Below are positions 1 to 8,601 of a DNA stretch of 64,000 nt, piece by piece. The DNA is from Spirosoma rhododendri (lineage in GTDB: Bacteria > Bacteroidota > Bacteroidia > Cytophagales > Spirosomataceae): the NCBI RefSeq assembly GCF_012849055.1, contig NZ_CP051677.1:1302001-1366000 (forward strand). Reading direction: 5' to 3'. The notes below the pieces were generated by a model. The model saw only the letters and a program-made list of their open reading frames with translations. It searched no databases and had not been told where the DNA came from. Position 1 is the first letter of the stretch; every line of letters starts with the position of its first letter. The position numbers and the translations under genes are program-made.

Positions 1-711
1 ATGCGTATCCGTCTGGCAGTAGATAGGACGCTCTTTCTTGGCAACACCCAAGGCCGGTCTTATATCGATCAGCGGTACAGCCGATTTCTTTTTCAGGTAG
101 GTACTCAGCCGATCTAAATTCGACAGGCTATCCGCGCGTCTGATATCGTCGGGCAGGTACTCGGGATACATCGTGTACGAGTCCGGCACGACCATCACAT
201 ACAGCTTCGTACCCTGCCGGGCCAGCTGTTTCTGGTAGTACGTCAGTCGATTGTTGATGGCCCGCAGTTCCTGCGGTTGCAGGGGGCTAATACCCCGGTG
301 CTGATCAACGATTCCAGCAAAGTAATTGCCGGGGTAAAACCAGCCGTTCTTGCCAATCACCACTTTTTCGGGCAGGGGCGACTGCCCGAGGATGTTTAAT
401 TTCCAGCGGCTATAGGCGTAGAACAGCGCGTTGCGCCAGCCGAAGTTCTCATTGAAATACTGCTCATAATCGCGCACAAACGTTTTCACGTGCGGAAAGT
501 GCAGTTCAGGCCGAGCCGCCAATGCACGCTTCTCGGTACTCTGAAATCGGACCGACAGGTGCAGCCACTGATCGAGCGCCGGCATGAGCAGCAACACCGC
601 AAAACAACAGCCCGCCAGCATGGCCCGAAACCGCAGCGACGGCCGACGTACACCCGCCGTAAACACGGGCCTGGGCGCATCGAGACGATCGTTTTTCGGA
701 TAGGCGGTCAT
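1..711 (-). CDS. AlgJ/AlgX-like DHHW-family SGNH acyltransferase, 3' end outside window
   Basis: The minus-strand frame is open from an ATG at 711 to base 1 (237 codons) and continues beyond the window. A short cytoplasmic N-terminus is followed by one membrane segment (about residues 29-45, rich in A/V/L/M), then a periplasmic domain. The pattern of a charged EKRAL-ARPEL stretch, a YEQYFNENFGWRN segment, GKNGWFYPG, and a final visible D-T-H just at the edge (the start of the DHHW/DTHW box) is that of the AlgJ/AlgX DHHW family, which O-acetylates exported polysaccharides. The MBOAT gene lies 8 bp upstream on the same strand, the usual membrane partner that passes the acetyl group. The catalytic region is not in the window, so activity cannot be judged. 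No strong Shine-Dalgarno is seen. Confidence 0.85.
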   Translation of the reverse strand, partial: MTAYPKNDRLDAPRPVFTAGVRRPSLRFRAMLAGCCFAVLLLMPALDQWLHLSVRFQSTEKRALAARPELHFPHVKTFVRDYEQYFNENFGWRNALFYAYSRWKLNILGQSPLPEKVVIGKNGWFYPGNYFAGIVDQHRGISPLQPQELRAINNRLTYYQKQLARQGTKLYVMVVPDSYTMYPEYLPDDIRRADSLSNLDRLSTYLKKKSAVPLIDIRPALGVAKKERPIYCQTDTH

Positions 712-719
712 AACTGTGG

Positions 720-2165
720 CTAAAATCGGAAATAGATAAATGGATTGTATGTATCAGCGGCCAGATACATAACAGACATCACAAACAGACAAACCAGCCC
801 CAGCACATAAACCGAATCAAACAGGTAGTGCGGAGTAGGTCGCAGTGACCGCGTTTGTAACCGAAACCAGTTTTGTTGAAATTTATGATATACGGGGGTA
901 GCGAAAATGATGCCGATAATAAACGTGACAAGTACTTCGGCATTTAAAAAGAAAGCGGGCGGATAAGCAAGTGTATCAGGCAGTTCCGGCCCGGCACCGA
1001 CCATTTTTTTCAGGAAATCAATCGCTTCGGTGAGGGTCAGTGCCCGAAAAAAGACCCACCCGATCAGTACGGCCAGTAACGTATACAGGTGAGCGATCGG
1101 CGCCCATACCTTCGCCAGCCATTTGCCCAGCCCAGCCCGTTCGATGAGCAGGAATGCCCCATGGTACAAACCCCAGATGATGAAGTTCCAGCTGGCGCCG
1201 TGCCAGAGGCCCGTCACCAGAAATACGATCAGCAGGTTGACATACGTGCGGACATTCCCGACCCGGTTTCCGCCCAGCGGGATGTACACGTAGTCGCGAA
1301 ACCAGCTCGATAGCGAGATATGCCACCGGCGCCAGAAGTCCTGAATGGATTTCGCGATGTATGGGTAATTGAAGTTCTCCTTAAAATCGAAACCGACCAT
1401 TTTCCCCAGCCCGATCGCCATGTCGGAATAGCCCGAAAAATCGAAATAGATCTGGAGTGAATAAGCAATGATACCGATCCAGGCCGTGGCGGTACCGTAA
1501 CTGTTGGCGTTGGCGTTGAAAATGGTGTCGGCGATGTTGGCGAATGTATTCGCGATCAACACTTTTTTGGCCAGCCCGATCACGAACCGTTCGGCCCCGA
1601 TGCCAAACTTCTCCAGCGTCGTGGTGCGCTCGGTCAGCTCGGGGGCAATATCAGCGTACCGCACGATTGGCCCCGCGATCTGATGCGGAAACATGGCTAC
1701 GTACGTACCGTAGTCAAGAAAGCTTTTGTTGGCCCGGATACGGCCCCAGTAGATGTCGAGCGTGTAGGAGATCCCCTGAAAGGTGTAAAAGCTAATACCG
1801 ATAGGCAGTGCAATCTGGGCAAGCGTGAAATCGCTGGATACGGGAAACATAAACGCTTCGGCAAAGCCCCGTACCGAATCGAACAGAAAATTGGCGTACT
1901 TGTAGTAAAACAGCAGCGACAGGCTCCCGACCAGCGACAGCCACAACCCGGCTTTTCGCCTGCCCTGCTCAATGAGTTGTCCGGCAACGTAATTAATCAG
2001 GGCCGATAGCAGCAGTACCAAAACAACGATGCCTTCACCCTTTGCGTAAAATACTAGGCTAGCCCCAAACAGGAACGCGTTGTGCCATCGTTTAGGTAGT
2101 AGGTAATAAACGATCAGGAAGGCCGGCAGAAACAGAAACAGAAAAATTGCCGAACTGAACAGCAT
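720..2165 (-). CDS. MBOAT family O-acyltransferase (AlgI-like)
   Basis: This 481-residue polytopic membrane protein belongs to the membrane-bound O-acyltransferase family that carries acetyl groups across the inner membrane for polysaccharide acetylation. The family's hallmark region is present: FWRRWHISLSSWFRDYVYIP at about 277-296, and the invariant histidine of WHGASWNF at H322. An amphipathic QIAGPIVRY stretch lies near residue 162. Length is normal for AlgI/DltB relatives. A Bacteroidetes -7 word TACCTTTG lies 23-30 bp upstream of the ATG. The DHHW gene follows by 8 bp, so the two probably form one transcript for acetylating an exopolysaccharide or cell-wall glycan. The polymer modified cannot be inferred. 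Confidence 0.93.
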   Translation of the reverse strand: MLFSSAIFLFLFLPAFLIVYYLLPKRWHNAFLFGASLVFYAKGEGIVVLVLLLSALINYVAGQLIEQGRRKAGLWLSLVGSLSLLFYYKYANFLFDSVRGFAEAFMFPVSSDFTLAQIALPIGISFYTFQGISYTLDIYWGRIRANKSFLDYGTYVAMFPHQIAGPIVRYADIAPELTERTTTLEKFGIGAERFVIGLAKKVLIANTFANIADTIFNANANSYGTATAWIGIIAYSLQIYFDFSGYSDMAIGLGKMVGFDFKENFNYPYIAKSIQDFWRRWHISLSSWFRDYVYIPLGGNRVGNVRTYVNLLIVFLVTGLWHGASWNFIIWGLYHGAFLLIERAGLGKWLAKVWAPIAHLYTLLAVLIGWVFFRALTLTEAIDFLKKMVGAGPELPDTLAYPPAFFLNAEVLVTFIIGIIFATPVYHKFQQNWFRLQTRSLRPTPHYLFDSVYVLGLVCLFVMSVMYLAADTYNPFIYFRF

Positions 2166-2187
2166 AGGTTAAGTTTATGAATAGAGT

Positions 2188-2195
2188 CAAAGGTA
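2188..2195 (-). promoter_or_regulatory. Candidate -7 element for the MBOAT gene
   Basis: TACCTTTG on the minus strand matches the Bacteroidetes -7 consensus TAnnTTTG and lies 22 bp before the ATG at 2165. No clear -33 TTG is seen at the usual spacing, so this is a candidate only. Confidence 0.4.
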
Positions 2196-2436
2196 ACTAA
2201 TTACAGCATTCCGTTGGGTAGTCTTTCTGGGTAGTATTCGTATTAATCCGTTGATTGGCACTCTATTTGGTGAGGGGTCCGCTTTTTTCTCAATTGGTTT
2301 TTATATGCAGATGTCCGTTTTTGCGATCATACTGCTGATGTTCAGCGGGTCAACTGATTTGTCCTGTCTGTTGACAGTTTTGTCGGGTTGGCACACTTTT
2401 AGCCTCATGGCTGGTCAGCTAGTAATAATCTTCGGC

Positions 2437-3474
2437 ATGAATCAGCTTCTCAGGCATCTACGAGTCGGAACGGGCGCTATCCGTTTTGGCCTTACCTACC
2501 TCCTTTATTTTTCGTTCTGGCAGTTCGGCTGCGCCCAGGTCGAGCCGGCTACTACATCGGCTGCGGCCCTGACCGACCCCTCGTGCCGCACCATCACAAT
2601 TCAGCGCGTTACGACGCCCATCAACACGCCGGCACCAACGCCACAGGGCTTACCGATTCCGAGTTTTAACCAGCAAAGCGGCTCGGCAGCCTACGGCAGT
2701 ACCCTGAAGCTCTCTGCAAGCAACATGCCAAGCGGGGCTTATACGGAGTACTCGTACGACAACGGTACCACCTGGACGAAAGGCGATCAGGTACCCGTCG
2801 TTACGAAGAAGCCGATGCTGGCCCGCACGCGGATCAACGACCTGACTTCGCAGACGGCGCAGGCAACGGTAACGCCTTATTTCCAGCGCATGATGGTCAT
2901 TGGCAACAGTATCATGAGCCACGGCCCCGCCCCCAATCTGGGATGGAATAATTTCAACGGCATGGCTGCGTCGGCACTCGACAAAGATTATACGCATCTG
3001 CTGCAAGCCAAGCTGAACGGCCTGCGCGACAACGTACAGCTCCGAATGGTTTCGGGCGGTGCTTTCGAGCGGCAGTTTGGGCAGGCAGGCTACAGTGTCA
3101 CCGAGTTTCTGACGCCCCTTCAGGAGTTCAAGCCCGACATTGTCTTCGTTCGTATTGGCGAAAACATGGACGAGGGCGCTGTTCAGCAAAATAATCTGGC
3201 GGGTAACCTCCGGGTGCTGTTCGACTTCCTGAGGCAGAACGCAGGAGGACCGGTACAAATCATCTGCTCGACAAGCGTATGGAATCGGCCGCAGGCCGAC
3301 GCCGTCATCCGGCAGGTAGCTGCCGAAAAAGGCGTTCCACTGGCTGAACTGAAAAGTATGGTCGGTGTACCCTCCTACTTCGCCAGTCAGTACGCCAATG
3401 CGGGTGTTGCCGCCCACCCCAACGACGCCGGTATGCAGCGCATCGCCGACATCATCTGGGACACCATGCCGTAG
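2437..3474 (+). CDS. SGNH-type hydrolase, probable lipoprotein
   Basis: The open frame begins at 2251, but the ATG at 2437 gives a better start: a signal peptide ending in FWQFGCAQ, which looks like a lipobox with the Cys as lipidation site. This yields 345 residues. After a linker rich in T and P and a small beta-rich segment, the C-terminal half is an SGNH/GDSL-like fold: block I is GNS (G156-N157-S158, with S158 the predicted nucleophile), block III is RIGEN (N243), and the block V histidine is in HPND (H327). The usual Asp three residues before the His is replaced by Val, so the triad is atypical. It is divergent from the MBOAT gene and may act on the same acylated glycan, but that link is inference. 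Substrate unknown. Confidence 0.75.
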   Translation: MNQLLRHLRVGTGAIRFGLTYLLYFSFWQFGCAQVEPATTSAAALTDPSCRTITIQRVTTPINTPAPTPQGLPIPSFNQQSGSAAYGSTLKLSASNMPSGAYTEYSYDNGTTWTKGDQVPVVTKKPMLARTRINDLTSQTAQATVTPYFQRMMVIGNSIMSHGPAPNLGWNNFNGMAASALDKDYTHLLQAKLNGLRDNVQLRMVSGGAFERQFGQAGYSVTEFLTPLQEFKPDIVFVRIGENMDEGAVQQNNLAGNLRVLFDFLRQNAGGPVQIICSTSVWNRPQADAVIRQVAAEKGVPLAELKSMVGVPSYFASQYANAGVAAHPNDAGMQRIADIIWDTMP

Positions 3475-3517
3475 GATGGTTAAGGTATTCAGTTTACGGT
3501 ACTCGGTATATGACCGA

Positions 3518-3560
3518 ACACAGAAAGGCCCGGCTGATAATCAGCCGGGCCTTTCTGTGT
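3518..3560. terminator. 20-bp perfect hairpin between convergent genes
   Basis: Arms 3518-3537 and 3541-3560 are exact reverse complements with a 3-nt loop (taa). The stem core is GGCCCGGC. It sits between the ends of the SGNH gene (plus) and the outer-membrane gene (minus), with A/T-containing flanks on both sides, and so probably terminates both. Confidence 0.85.
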
Positions 3561-3591
3561 GTATGGAAGTCGGAATAGGACTCGATTTCTG

Positions 3592-4227
3592 CTAGAAGAA
3601 CGACAGCCGGATAACCAGCGGGCTACCATAGATTGCCTGCGCCACGGCCTGATTCTGGTTGTAATTCAGGTTGTACAGAGCTGTCAGGTTGATACCGAAT
3701 CGGCCCGAAATGGGTTGGGAGTACGTCAGACCAAGCAGCGGAGCGGTCAGGCTGTAGTTGCCGGTGGCACCACTTTGATCGTTACGCACCGAAATCGAAC
3801 TGTTTTCCACTTCACCATGCAGGTACAGGTTCGGCAGAATCGACGGAATAAACTCGTACATGGCAAATACACGTCCGCCGTACTGATTGTAGGTCTGGAA
3901 CGGCACGGTCGCGCCCGTATTCGAAATGGCTTTGTAGCGCGTGTAAGCGTATGTGCCACCCACACCAAGTAACAGTCGCTCAGTCGTTTGGTAGGCAATT
4001 ACGGGCGACACGCCAATGCTGAACGGATTACCAAAGCGCAGGTTGTTGATACCACCCCCAAAGCGGAGCCGCTGACTGAATGGCAGTGGCCGGCCTTCGG
4101 GCGTCTGCGTACGCAGGGGGTCTTTGCCCTGCTCGCGCCGGTCTTCGGGGTCGGCAGTTAGCTGCCCGAAAGCGACCGTGCTACTAAACAAAGCTATGAG
4201 TAACAGAAACTTCTGAAGCGAGTGCAT
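3592..4227 (-). CDS. Outer-membrane beta-barrel-like protein
   Basis: The 211-residue product has a signal peptide (cut after VAFGQ, about residue 22), a charged linker with EDRREQGKD, and then alternating hydrophobic/aromatic strands ending in LVIRLSFF. The terminal Phe after a beta strand is typical of outer-membrane barrels. Motifs such as RFGGGINNLRFGNPFSIGVSP and LLLGVGGTYAYTRY fit antiparallel barrel strands. No named family could be recognised. It appears monocistronic, sharing the 3518-3560 terminator with the gene opposite. Confidence 0.7.
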   Translation of the reverse strand: MHSLQKFLLLIALFSSTVAFGQLTADPEDRREQGKDPLRTQTPEGRPLPFSQRLRFGGGINNLRFGNPFSIGVSPVIAYQTTERLLLGVGGTYAYTRYKAISNTGATVPFQTYNQYGGRVFAMYEFIPSILPNLYLHGEVENSSISVRNDQSGATGNYSLTAPLLGLTYSQPISGRFGINLTALYNLNYNQNQAVAQAIYGSPLVIRLSFF

Positions 4228-4270
4228 GAGCTGGTTTGATAGTCTATAGATTACAAAAATAGAAACGAAA

Positions 4271-4900
4271 TCAGAACGTGAATTCTTTTACCTCCGGGTC
4301 GTTGAGCAACCGTTCGATGCAACGCTCGTGGTTTGCCTGCGACCCATCGACGCGCCAGCGTCCGATAATCTCGGTGCCGATGCGCTGCTGCTGCCCCCGC
4401 GTCGGCGACAGACCGCACGTCTGAAACAACGATTCGTACTGGTTCAGGGTTTTGTGGCGGAACGGCGTAACAATTTTATAATCACGAGTTTGATTTAAGC
4501 GCTCGATCCGCTTGGCCACTCCCGCCAGCAACAGCAGCGAACTGAAAATAAAGACGAAGCCCACCATGGCTATGTCGAAGTGACCGCTGCCCACGCACAT
4601 ACCTAACGCCGACGCGGCCCAGACCGTTGCAGCCGTGGTCAGCCCTTTCACCCGATTGTCTTCACGAAAGATGATGCCCGCCCCCAGAAAACCGATACCG
4701 TTGACGATGTTGGCGGCAATGCGGTCGCCGGTGCCGCCCATCCGGTTCGATACCATCGTAAACAGGGCCGACCCCACACAAATCATAATCATCGTGCGAA
4801 ACCCGGCGGCTTTCCCGTGGTACTCCCGCTCGGCCCCGATCAGCCCGCCCATGACCAGCGCGACTGTCAGCCGGATTAAATCGTCTGTTGCAAATTCCAT
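4271..4900 (-). CDS. MgtC/SapB family membrane protein
   Basis: This 209-residue protein has the MgtC hydrophobic domain: RLTVALVMGGLIGAEREYHGKAAGFRTM near the start, then GIGFLGAGIIFRED, which are diagnostic of the family. Four to five membrane segments are followed by a cytoplasmic C-terminal domain of about 75 residues. Family members bind or regulate membrane ATPases and magnesium or phosphate homeostasis, and the specific role here is unknown. It is divergent from uvrA, with 84 bp between the two starts. Confidence 0.9.
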   Translation of the reverse strand: MEFATDDLIRLTVALVMGGLIGAEREYHGKAAGFRTMIMICVGSALFTMVSNRMGGTGDRIAANIVNGIGFLGAGIIFREDNRVKGLTTAATVWAASALGMCVGSGHFDIAMVGFVFIFSSLLLLAGVAKRIERLNQTRDYKIVTPFRHKTLNQYESLFQTCGLSPTRGQQQRIGTEIIGRWRVDGSQANHERCIERLLNDPEVKEFTF

Positions 4901-4984
4901 AGTTGTTCAGCTCGACTCAGAAAGAACCTATCGCGCCGTAAAACCGTTAAAACCTAGATAGTTTATAGCCTGAAAAATCGCCGA

Positions 4985-7864
4985 ATGACTCATATACCGG
5001 AAGTCGAATCACCGCGTTCCGTCGACCATCTCGACCCCAAGCAATACATCATCATCAAGGGGGCGAAAGTACATAATCTGAAAGGAATTGATGTTGCCAT
5101 CCCCCGCAATCAGCTCGTTGTCCTGACGGGTCTGTCGGGGTCGGGCAAGTCGTCGCTGGCGTTCGACACCCTGTTTGCCGAAGGGCAGCGGATGTACGTT
5201 GAAAGCCTGAGCAGCTACGCCCGGCAGTTTCTGGGGCGGATGGAAAAGCCGGAAGTCGAATACATCAAAGGTGTGTCGCCCGCTATCGCCATCGAGCAGA
5301 AAGTGTCGACCCGCAACCCCCGCTCGACGGTCGGCACCTCGACCGAAATTTATGACTACCTGAAGCTGCTGTTTGCACGGGTGGGCGTGACCTATTCCCC
5401 CATTTCGGGCCACGAAGTCAAAAAAGACACCGTCAGTGACGTGGTCAATTATATGTATAGCTTCGAGGCTGGGCAGCGGGTAATGATTCTCGCTCCGTTG
5501 CGGCTGCACGACGGCCGTACACTCTCGCAGGAACTGAACATTCTGATTCAGAAGGGCTATACCCGGATTGCGGTCGACGGAGCGGTTCAATTTATCGAAG
5601 AACTGCTGCAACAGCCCGACGAAACCGATAAGCTGGTATCGCAGCCGCTGGAGATCCTGGTCGACCGGGGCACGGTGATCTACGACGAAGCCGGGCAACC
5701 CGACGAAGACAACCAATACCGCTTCTCCGACTCCGTACAAACGGCCTTCAGCGAGGGCAACGGCACCTGCCGCGTCGACATTGTTGGCAAGGAGTCGCGG
5801 ACATTTTCCGATAAGTTCGAGTTGGACGGCATTACGTTCGAAGAGCCAAGCGTGAATCTGTTCACATTTAACAACCCTTACGGTGCGTGCCGCCGGTGCG
5901 ACGGTTTCGGTAAAGTACTGGGCATTGACCCCGATCTGGTTATCCCCGACAAAAACCTGTCGGTGTTCGAGGGGGCCATCATGCCGTGGCGGAGTGAGAA
6001 AATGAGCGCCGAATACCTGAAACCACTGCTTCGTAACGGCATCCGCTTCGACTTCCCCATCCATCGACCGTACAAAGATCTTAGCCCCGCCGAGCAGGAA
6101 CTGCTCTGGACGGGAAACAAATACTTCGACGGTCTGAACACGTTTTTCAACTTCGTGGAAAGTCAGACGTTCAAGGTGCAGTACCGGGTGATGCTGTCGC
6201 GTTACCGGGGCAAAACCACCTGCCCGGAGTGCCGGGGGTCACGGTTGCGTAAAGACGCGGGCTACGTGAAAGTCGGCGGCAAGAGCATCACCGATCTGGT
6301 ACTGATGCCCATCGACAAAGCCACTGCTTTTTTCCGCGAACTCGAACTACCCGACCACCTGCGAAAAGTAGCCGACCGTATTCTGGTCGAGGTACAAAAC
6401 CGGCTGGACTACATGGAACGCGTCGGGCTGGGGTATCTGACGCTCAACCGCCTGACCAACACGCTGTCGGGGGGCGAGTATCAACGCATCAAGCTGGCGA
6501 CGTCGCTCGGATCGGCACTGGTCGGGTCGATGTACATTCTGGACGAACCCAGCATTGGGCTACACCCGCGCGATACAAAGCGGCTGGTGAGTGTGCTGGA
6601 ATCGCTGCGCGACATGGGCAATACCGTGATCGTGGTGGAGCACGAAGAAGAAGTGATGCGCGCGGCCGACCAACTCATCGACATTGGCCCCGACGCCGGT
6701 TCGCTGGGTGGGCACCTCGTGTTTCAGGGCACATGGCAGGACGTCGTAAACGGCGACAATCACGCAACCACCGACGAACACTATCCGTCGCACACGCTCG
6801 ACTTCCTGACGGGCCGCGAAACCGTACCCGTACCGTCGTTCCGGCGCAAATCAGCCAATTTTATCGAGTTGAAAGGCGCACGGGAGAACAACCTGAAAGA
6901 CGTATCGGTACGTTTTCCGCTCAACAACCTAACCGTCGTGACGGGCGTGTCGGGGTCGGGCAAGAGTACACTGATTCGCAAGGTATTGTACCCGGCCCTG
7001 ATGCGGCAGCGGGGCGACGCCACCGAAGAAACCGGCAAGTACGACGCCCTCGAAGGATCGCTCGACCGGATTCTGGCCGTGGAAATGATCGACCAGAACC
7101 CGATTGGTAAGTCGAGCCGGTCGAACCCGGTTACGTATATCAAAGCCTACGACTACCTGCGGCAGGTGATGGCCGATCAGCCGGTGTCGAAATCCCGCGC
7201 CTACAAACCCAGCCATTTCTCGTTCAACGTCGACGGGGGCCGCTGCGAAGTGTGTCAGGGCGAGGGTGAGGTCAAGATCGAGATGCAGTTCATGGCCGAC
7301 ATTTACCTCAAATGCGAAGGCTGTGGCGGCAAACGATTCAAGCAGGAAGTGCTGGAAGTCACGCTCGACAGCAAAAACGTATCCGACATTCTGGACATGA
7401 CCGTCGATGAAGCCGTCGACTTTTTCCGCACCGCCGATCCGAAAATGGCCGATAAGCTATTACCGTTGCAGGCGGTCGGGCTGGGGTACATCGGGCTGGG
7501 GCAGTCGGCCAATACGCTGTCGGGCGGAGAAGCGCAGCGGGTGAAGCTAGCGTCGTTTCTCGGCAAGGGTAATCCTAATAAAGGCAGCACGCTGTTTATC
7601 TTCGACGAACCGACGACCGGCCTGCACTTCCACGATATTCGCAAGCTGCTCGACGCCATAAACGCGCTGGTCGATCAGGGCGACTCGGTGATTATCATCG
7701 AGCACAACATGGAAGTCATCAAAAACGCTGATCACATCATCGACCTCGGCCCCGACGGTGGCGAAACGGGCGGCTACGTCACGTTTACGGGTACGCCCGA
7801 GCAGATGGTACAGCTACCCGAAGGCGAAAACTTCACCGCCGATTTCCTGCGCGGAAAAGTGTAG
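4985..7864 (+). CDS. uvrA: Excinuclease ABC subunit A
   Basis: The 959-residue protein is a full-length UvrA, the damage-recognition ATPase of nucleotide excision repair. Visible features in order: Walker A GLSGSGKSS at 49-57; zinc ligands C302/C305 and C413/C416; first signature LSGGE at 494-498; second Walker A GVSGSGKST at 654-662; C-terminal zinc module C754/C757 and C777/C780; second signature LSGGE at 845-849; and FDEPTTGLH Walker B. All key residues are intact. Two small genes (DUF4160, DUF2442) begin 8 bp after its stop and may be co-transcribed. Confidence 0.98.
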   Translation: MTHIPEVESPRSVDHLDPKQYIIIKGAKVHNLKGIDVAIPRNQLVVLTGLSGSGKSSLAFDTLFAEGQRMYVESLSSYARQFLGRMEKPEVEYIKGVSPAIAIEQKVSTRNPRSTVGTSTEIYDYLKLLFARVGVTYSPISGHEVKKDTVSDVVNYMYSFEAGQRVMILAPLRLHDGRTLSQELNILIQKGYTRIAVDGAVQFIEELLQQPDETDKLVSQPLEILVDRGTVIYDEAGQPDEDNQYRFSDSVQTAFSEGNGTCRVDIVGKESRTFSDKFELDGITFEEPSVNLFTFNNPYGACRRCDGFGKVLGIDPDLVIPDKNLSVFEGAIMPWRSEKMSAEYLKPLLRNGIRFDFPIHRPYKDLSPAEQELLWTGNKYFDGLNTFFNFVESQTFKVQYRVMLSRYRGKTTCPECRGSRLRKDAGYVKVGGKSITDLVLMPIDKATAFFRELELPDHLRKVADRILVEVQNRLDYMERVGLGYLTLNRLTNTLSGGEYQRIKLATSLGSALVGSMYILDEPSIGLHPRDTKRLVSVLESLRDMGNTVIVVEHEEEVMRAADQLIDIGPDAGSLGGHLVFQGTWQDVVNGDNHATTDEHYPSHTLDFLTGRETVPVPSFRRKSANFIELKGARENNLKDVSVRFPLNNLTVVTGVSGSGKSTLIRKVLYPALMRQRGDATEETGKYDALEGSLDRILAVEMIDQNPIGKSSRSNPVTYIKAYDYLRQVMADQPVSKSRAYKPSHFSFNVDGGRCEVCQGEGEVKIEMQFMADIYLKCEGCGGKRFKQEVLEVTLDSKNVSDILDMTVDEAVDFFRTADPKMADKLLPLQAVGLGYIGLGQSANTLSGGEAQRVKLASFLGKGNPNKGSTLFIFDEPTTGLHFHDIRKLLDAINALVDQGDSVIIIEHNMEVIKNADHIIDLGPDGGETGGYVTFTGTPEQMVQLPEGENFTADFLRGKV

Positions 7865-7872
7865 GTTTGAGT

Positions 7873-8088
7873 ATGCCTACCGTATTGTTGATCAGAGGGT
7901 ATCGTTTTTATTTTTATCTAAATGAACACGAGCCAATTCATATTCATGTCTCAAAAGGAGGCAGTGAAGCCCGATTCGTGCTGGTACCTGAAATTGATAT
8001 GACGTACAGTCGAGGCTTTAAAAAGAGTGAGATTCGTGATATCGTAACGATTATTTCTGACCACTATGAAACGATCATCAACGCCTAG
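7873..8088 (+). CDS. DUF4160 domain protein
   Basis: The 71-residue protein starts at the ATG at 7873, two codons inside the open frame that begins with TTG at 7867. It carries the DUF4160 pattern: a start of PTVLLIRGYRFYFYLNEHEP, then HIHVSKGGSEARFVL, with its cluster of His residues. It begins 8 bp after uvrA and overlaps the next gene by 23 nt. DUF4160 and DUF2442 proteins are commonly encoded as adjacent pairs and are often suspected to be toxin-antitoxin-like; their biochemical role is not established. Base composition is visibly richer in A/T than uvrA, which suggests a separate origin. Confidence 0.8.
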   Translation: MPTVLLIRGYRFYFYLNEHEPIHIHVSKGGSEARFVLVPEIDMTYSRGFKKSEIRDIVTIISDHYETIINA

Positions 8089-8455
8089 TACAACACCTTC
8101 GATTAGTAGTCGACTGGCGAACTGGTTACAAGACTCAGATGAAGCGACGCTCGTTTACGACGATCCGGTCGATGTGCTGATCGCGGAGGAAGGGTTGCAG
8201 ATTGCCCGGTTTGTCTGTCTTCGTGAACTGGATATGTTCCTCATCGTACTATCCAGCCGACAAATAATCAGTCGGTCGCTATCTGATTACTCGCTGTTGC
8301 ATCAGGCCAGCGATCAGCAGTTATCGGCCTATACGCTGTCGGCAGCGGGCATTCATTGGCCTGACATCGATGTAGATCTGAGTCTGCGTGGCTTTCTACT
8401 GGAAGAAGCCATGCAATCCTTGCGCAACGGGTTTTCTTCAAAGAAAGCAGCTTAA
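8066..8455 (+). CDS. DUF2442 domain protein
   Basis: The 129-residue protein overlaps the DUF4160 gene by 23 nt in another frame, so translation is probably coupled. A polar Ser/Thr-rich N-terminus precedes a segment with IAEEGLQIARFVC, and the C-terminal half carries the DUF2442 signature (LSAAGIHWPDIDVDLSLRGF), which normally marks the small partner of DUF4160. At 129 residues it is longer than the usual DUF2442 protein of about 80, because of the extra N-terminal region. A hairpin terminator follows at 8477. Function unknown. Confidence 0.78.
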   Translation: MKRSSTPSTTPSISSRLANWLQDSDEATLVYDDPVDVLIAEEGLQIARFVCLRELDMFLIVLSSRQIISRSLSDYSLLHQASDQQLSAYTLSAAGIHWPDIDVDLSLRGFLLEEAMQSLRNGFSSKKAA

Positions 8456-8476
8456 TTATAAAAGTTAGTCTGACCT

Positions 8477-8509
8477 AAAAGCGGGTGGCAACATCCGCTT
8501 TTGCGTTTT
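8477..8509 (+). terminator. Intrinsic terminator after the DUF4160/DUF2442 pair
   Basis: Arms 8477-8487 and 8492-8502 form an 11-bp stem with one G-T wobble and a gcaa tetraloop, followed by a T-rich tail (ttttgcgtttt). It ends the uvrA-side transcript. Confidence 0.8.
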
Positions 8510-8601
8510 ATGACCACTCGTTTGACTTCAGGCACATTTGGCAACGTTCGGCATAGGAAATGTATCAAGCGTACTACTATACGCTTTTACCCTTCGTTTC
8601 T

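Noticed and set aside
5009..6064. A 351-codon antisense frame in uvrA
   Set aside because: It is a shadow of the uvrA coding sequence with no family motifs.
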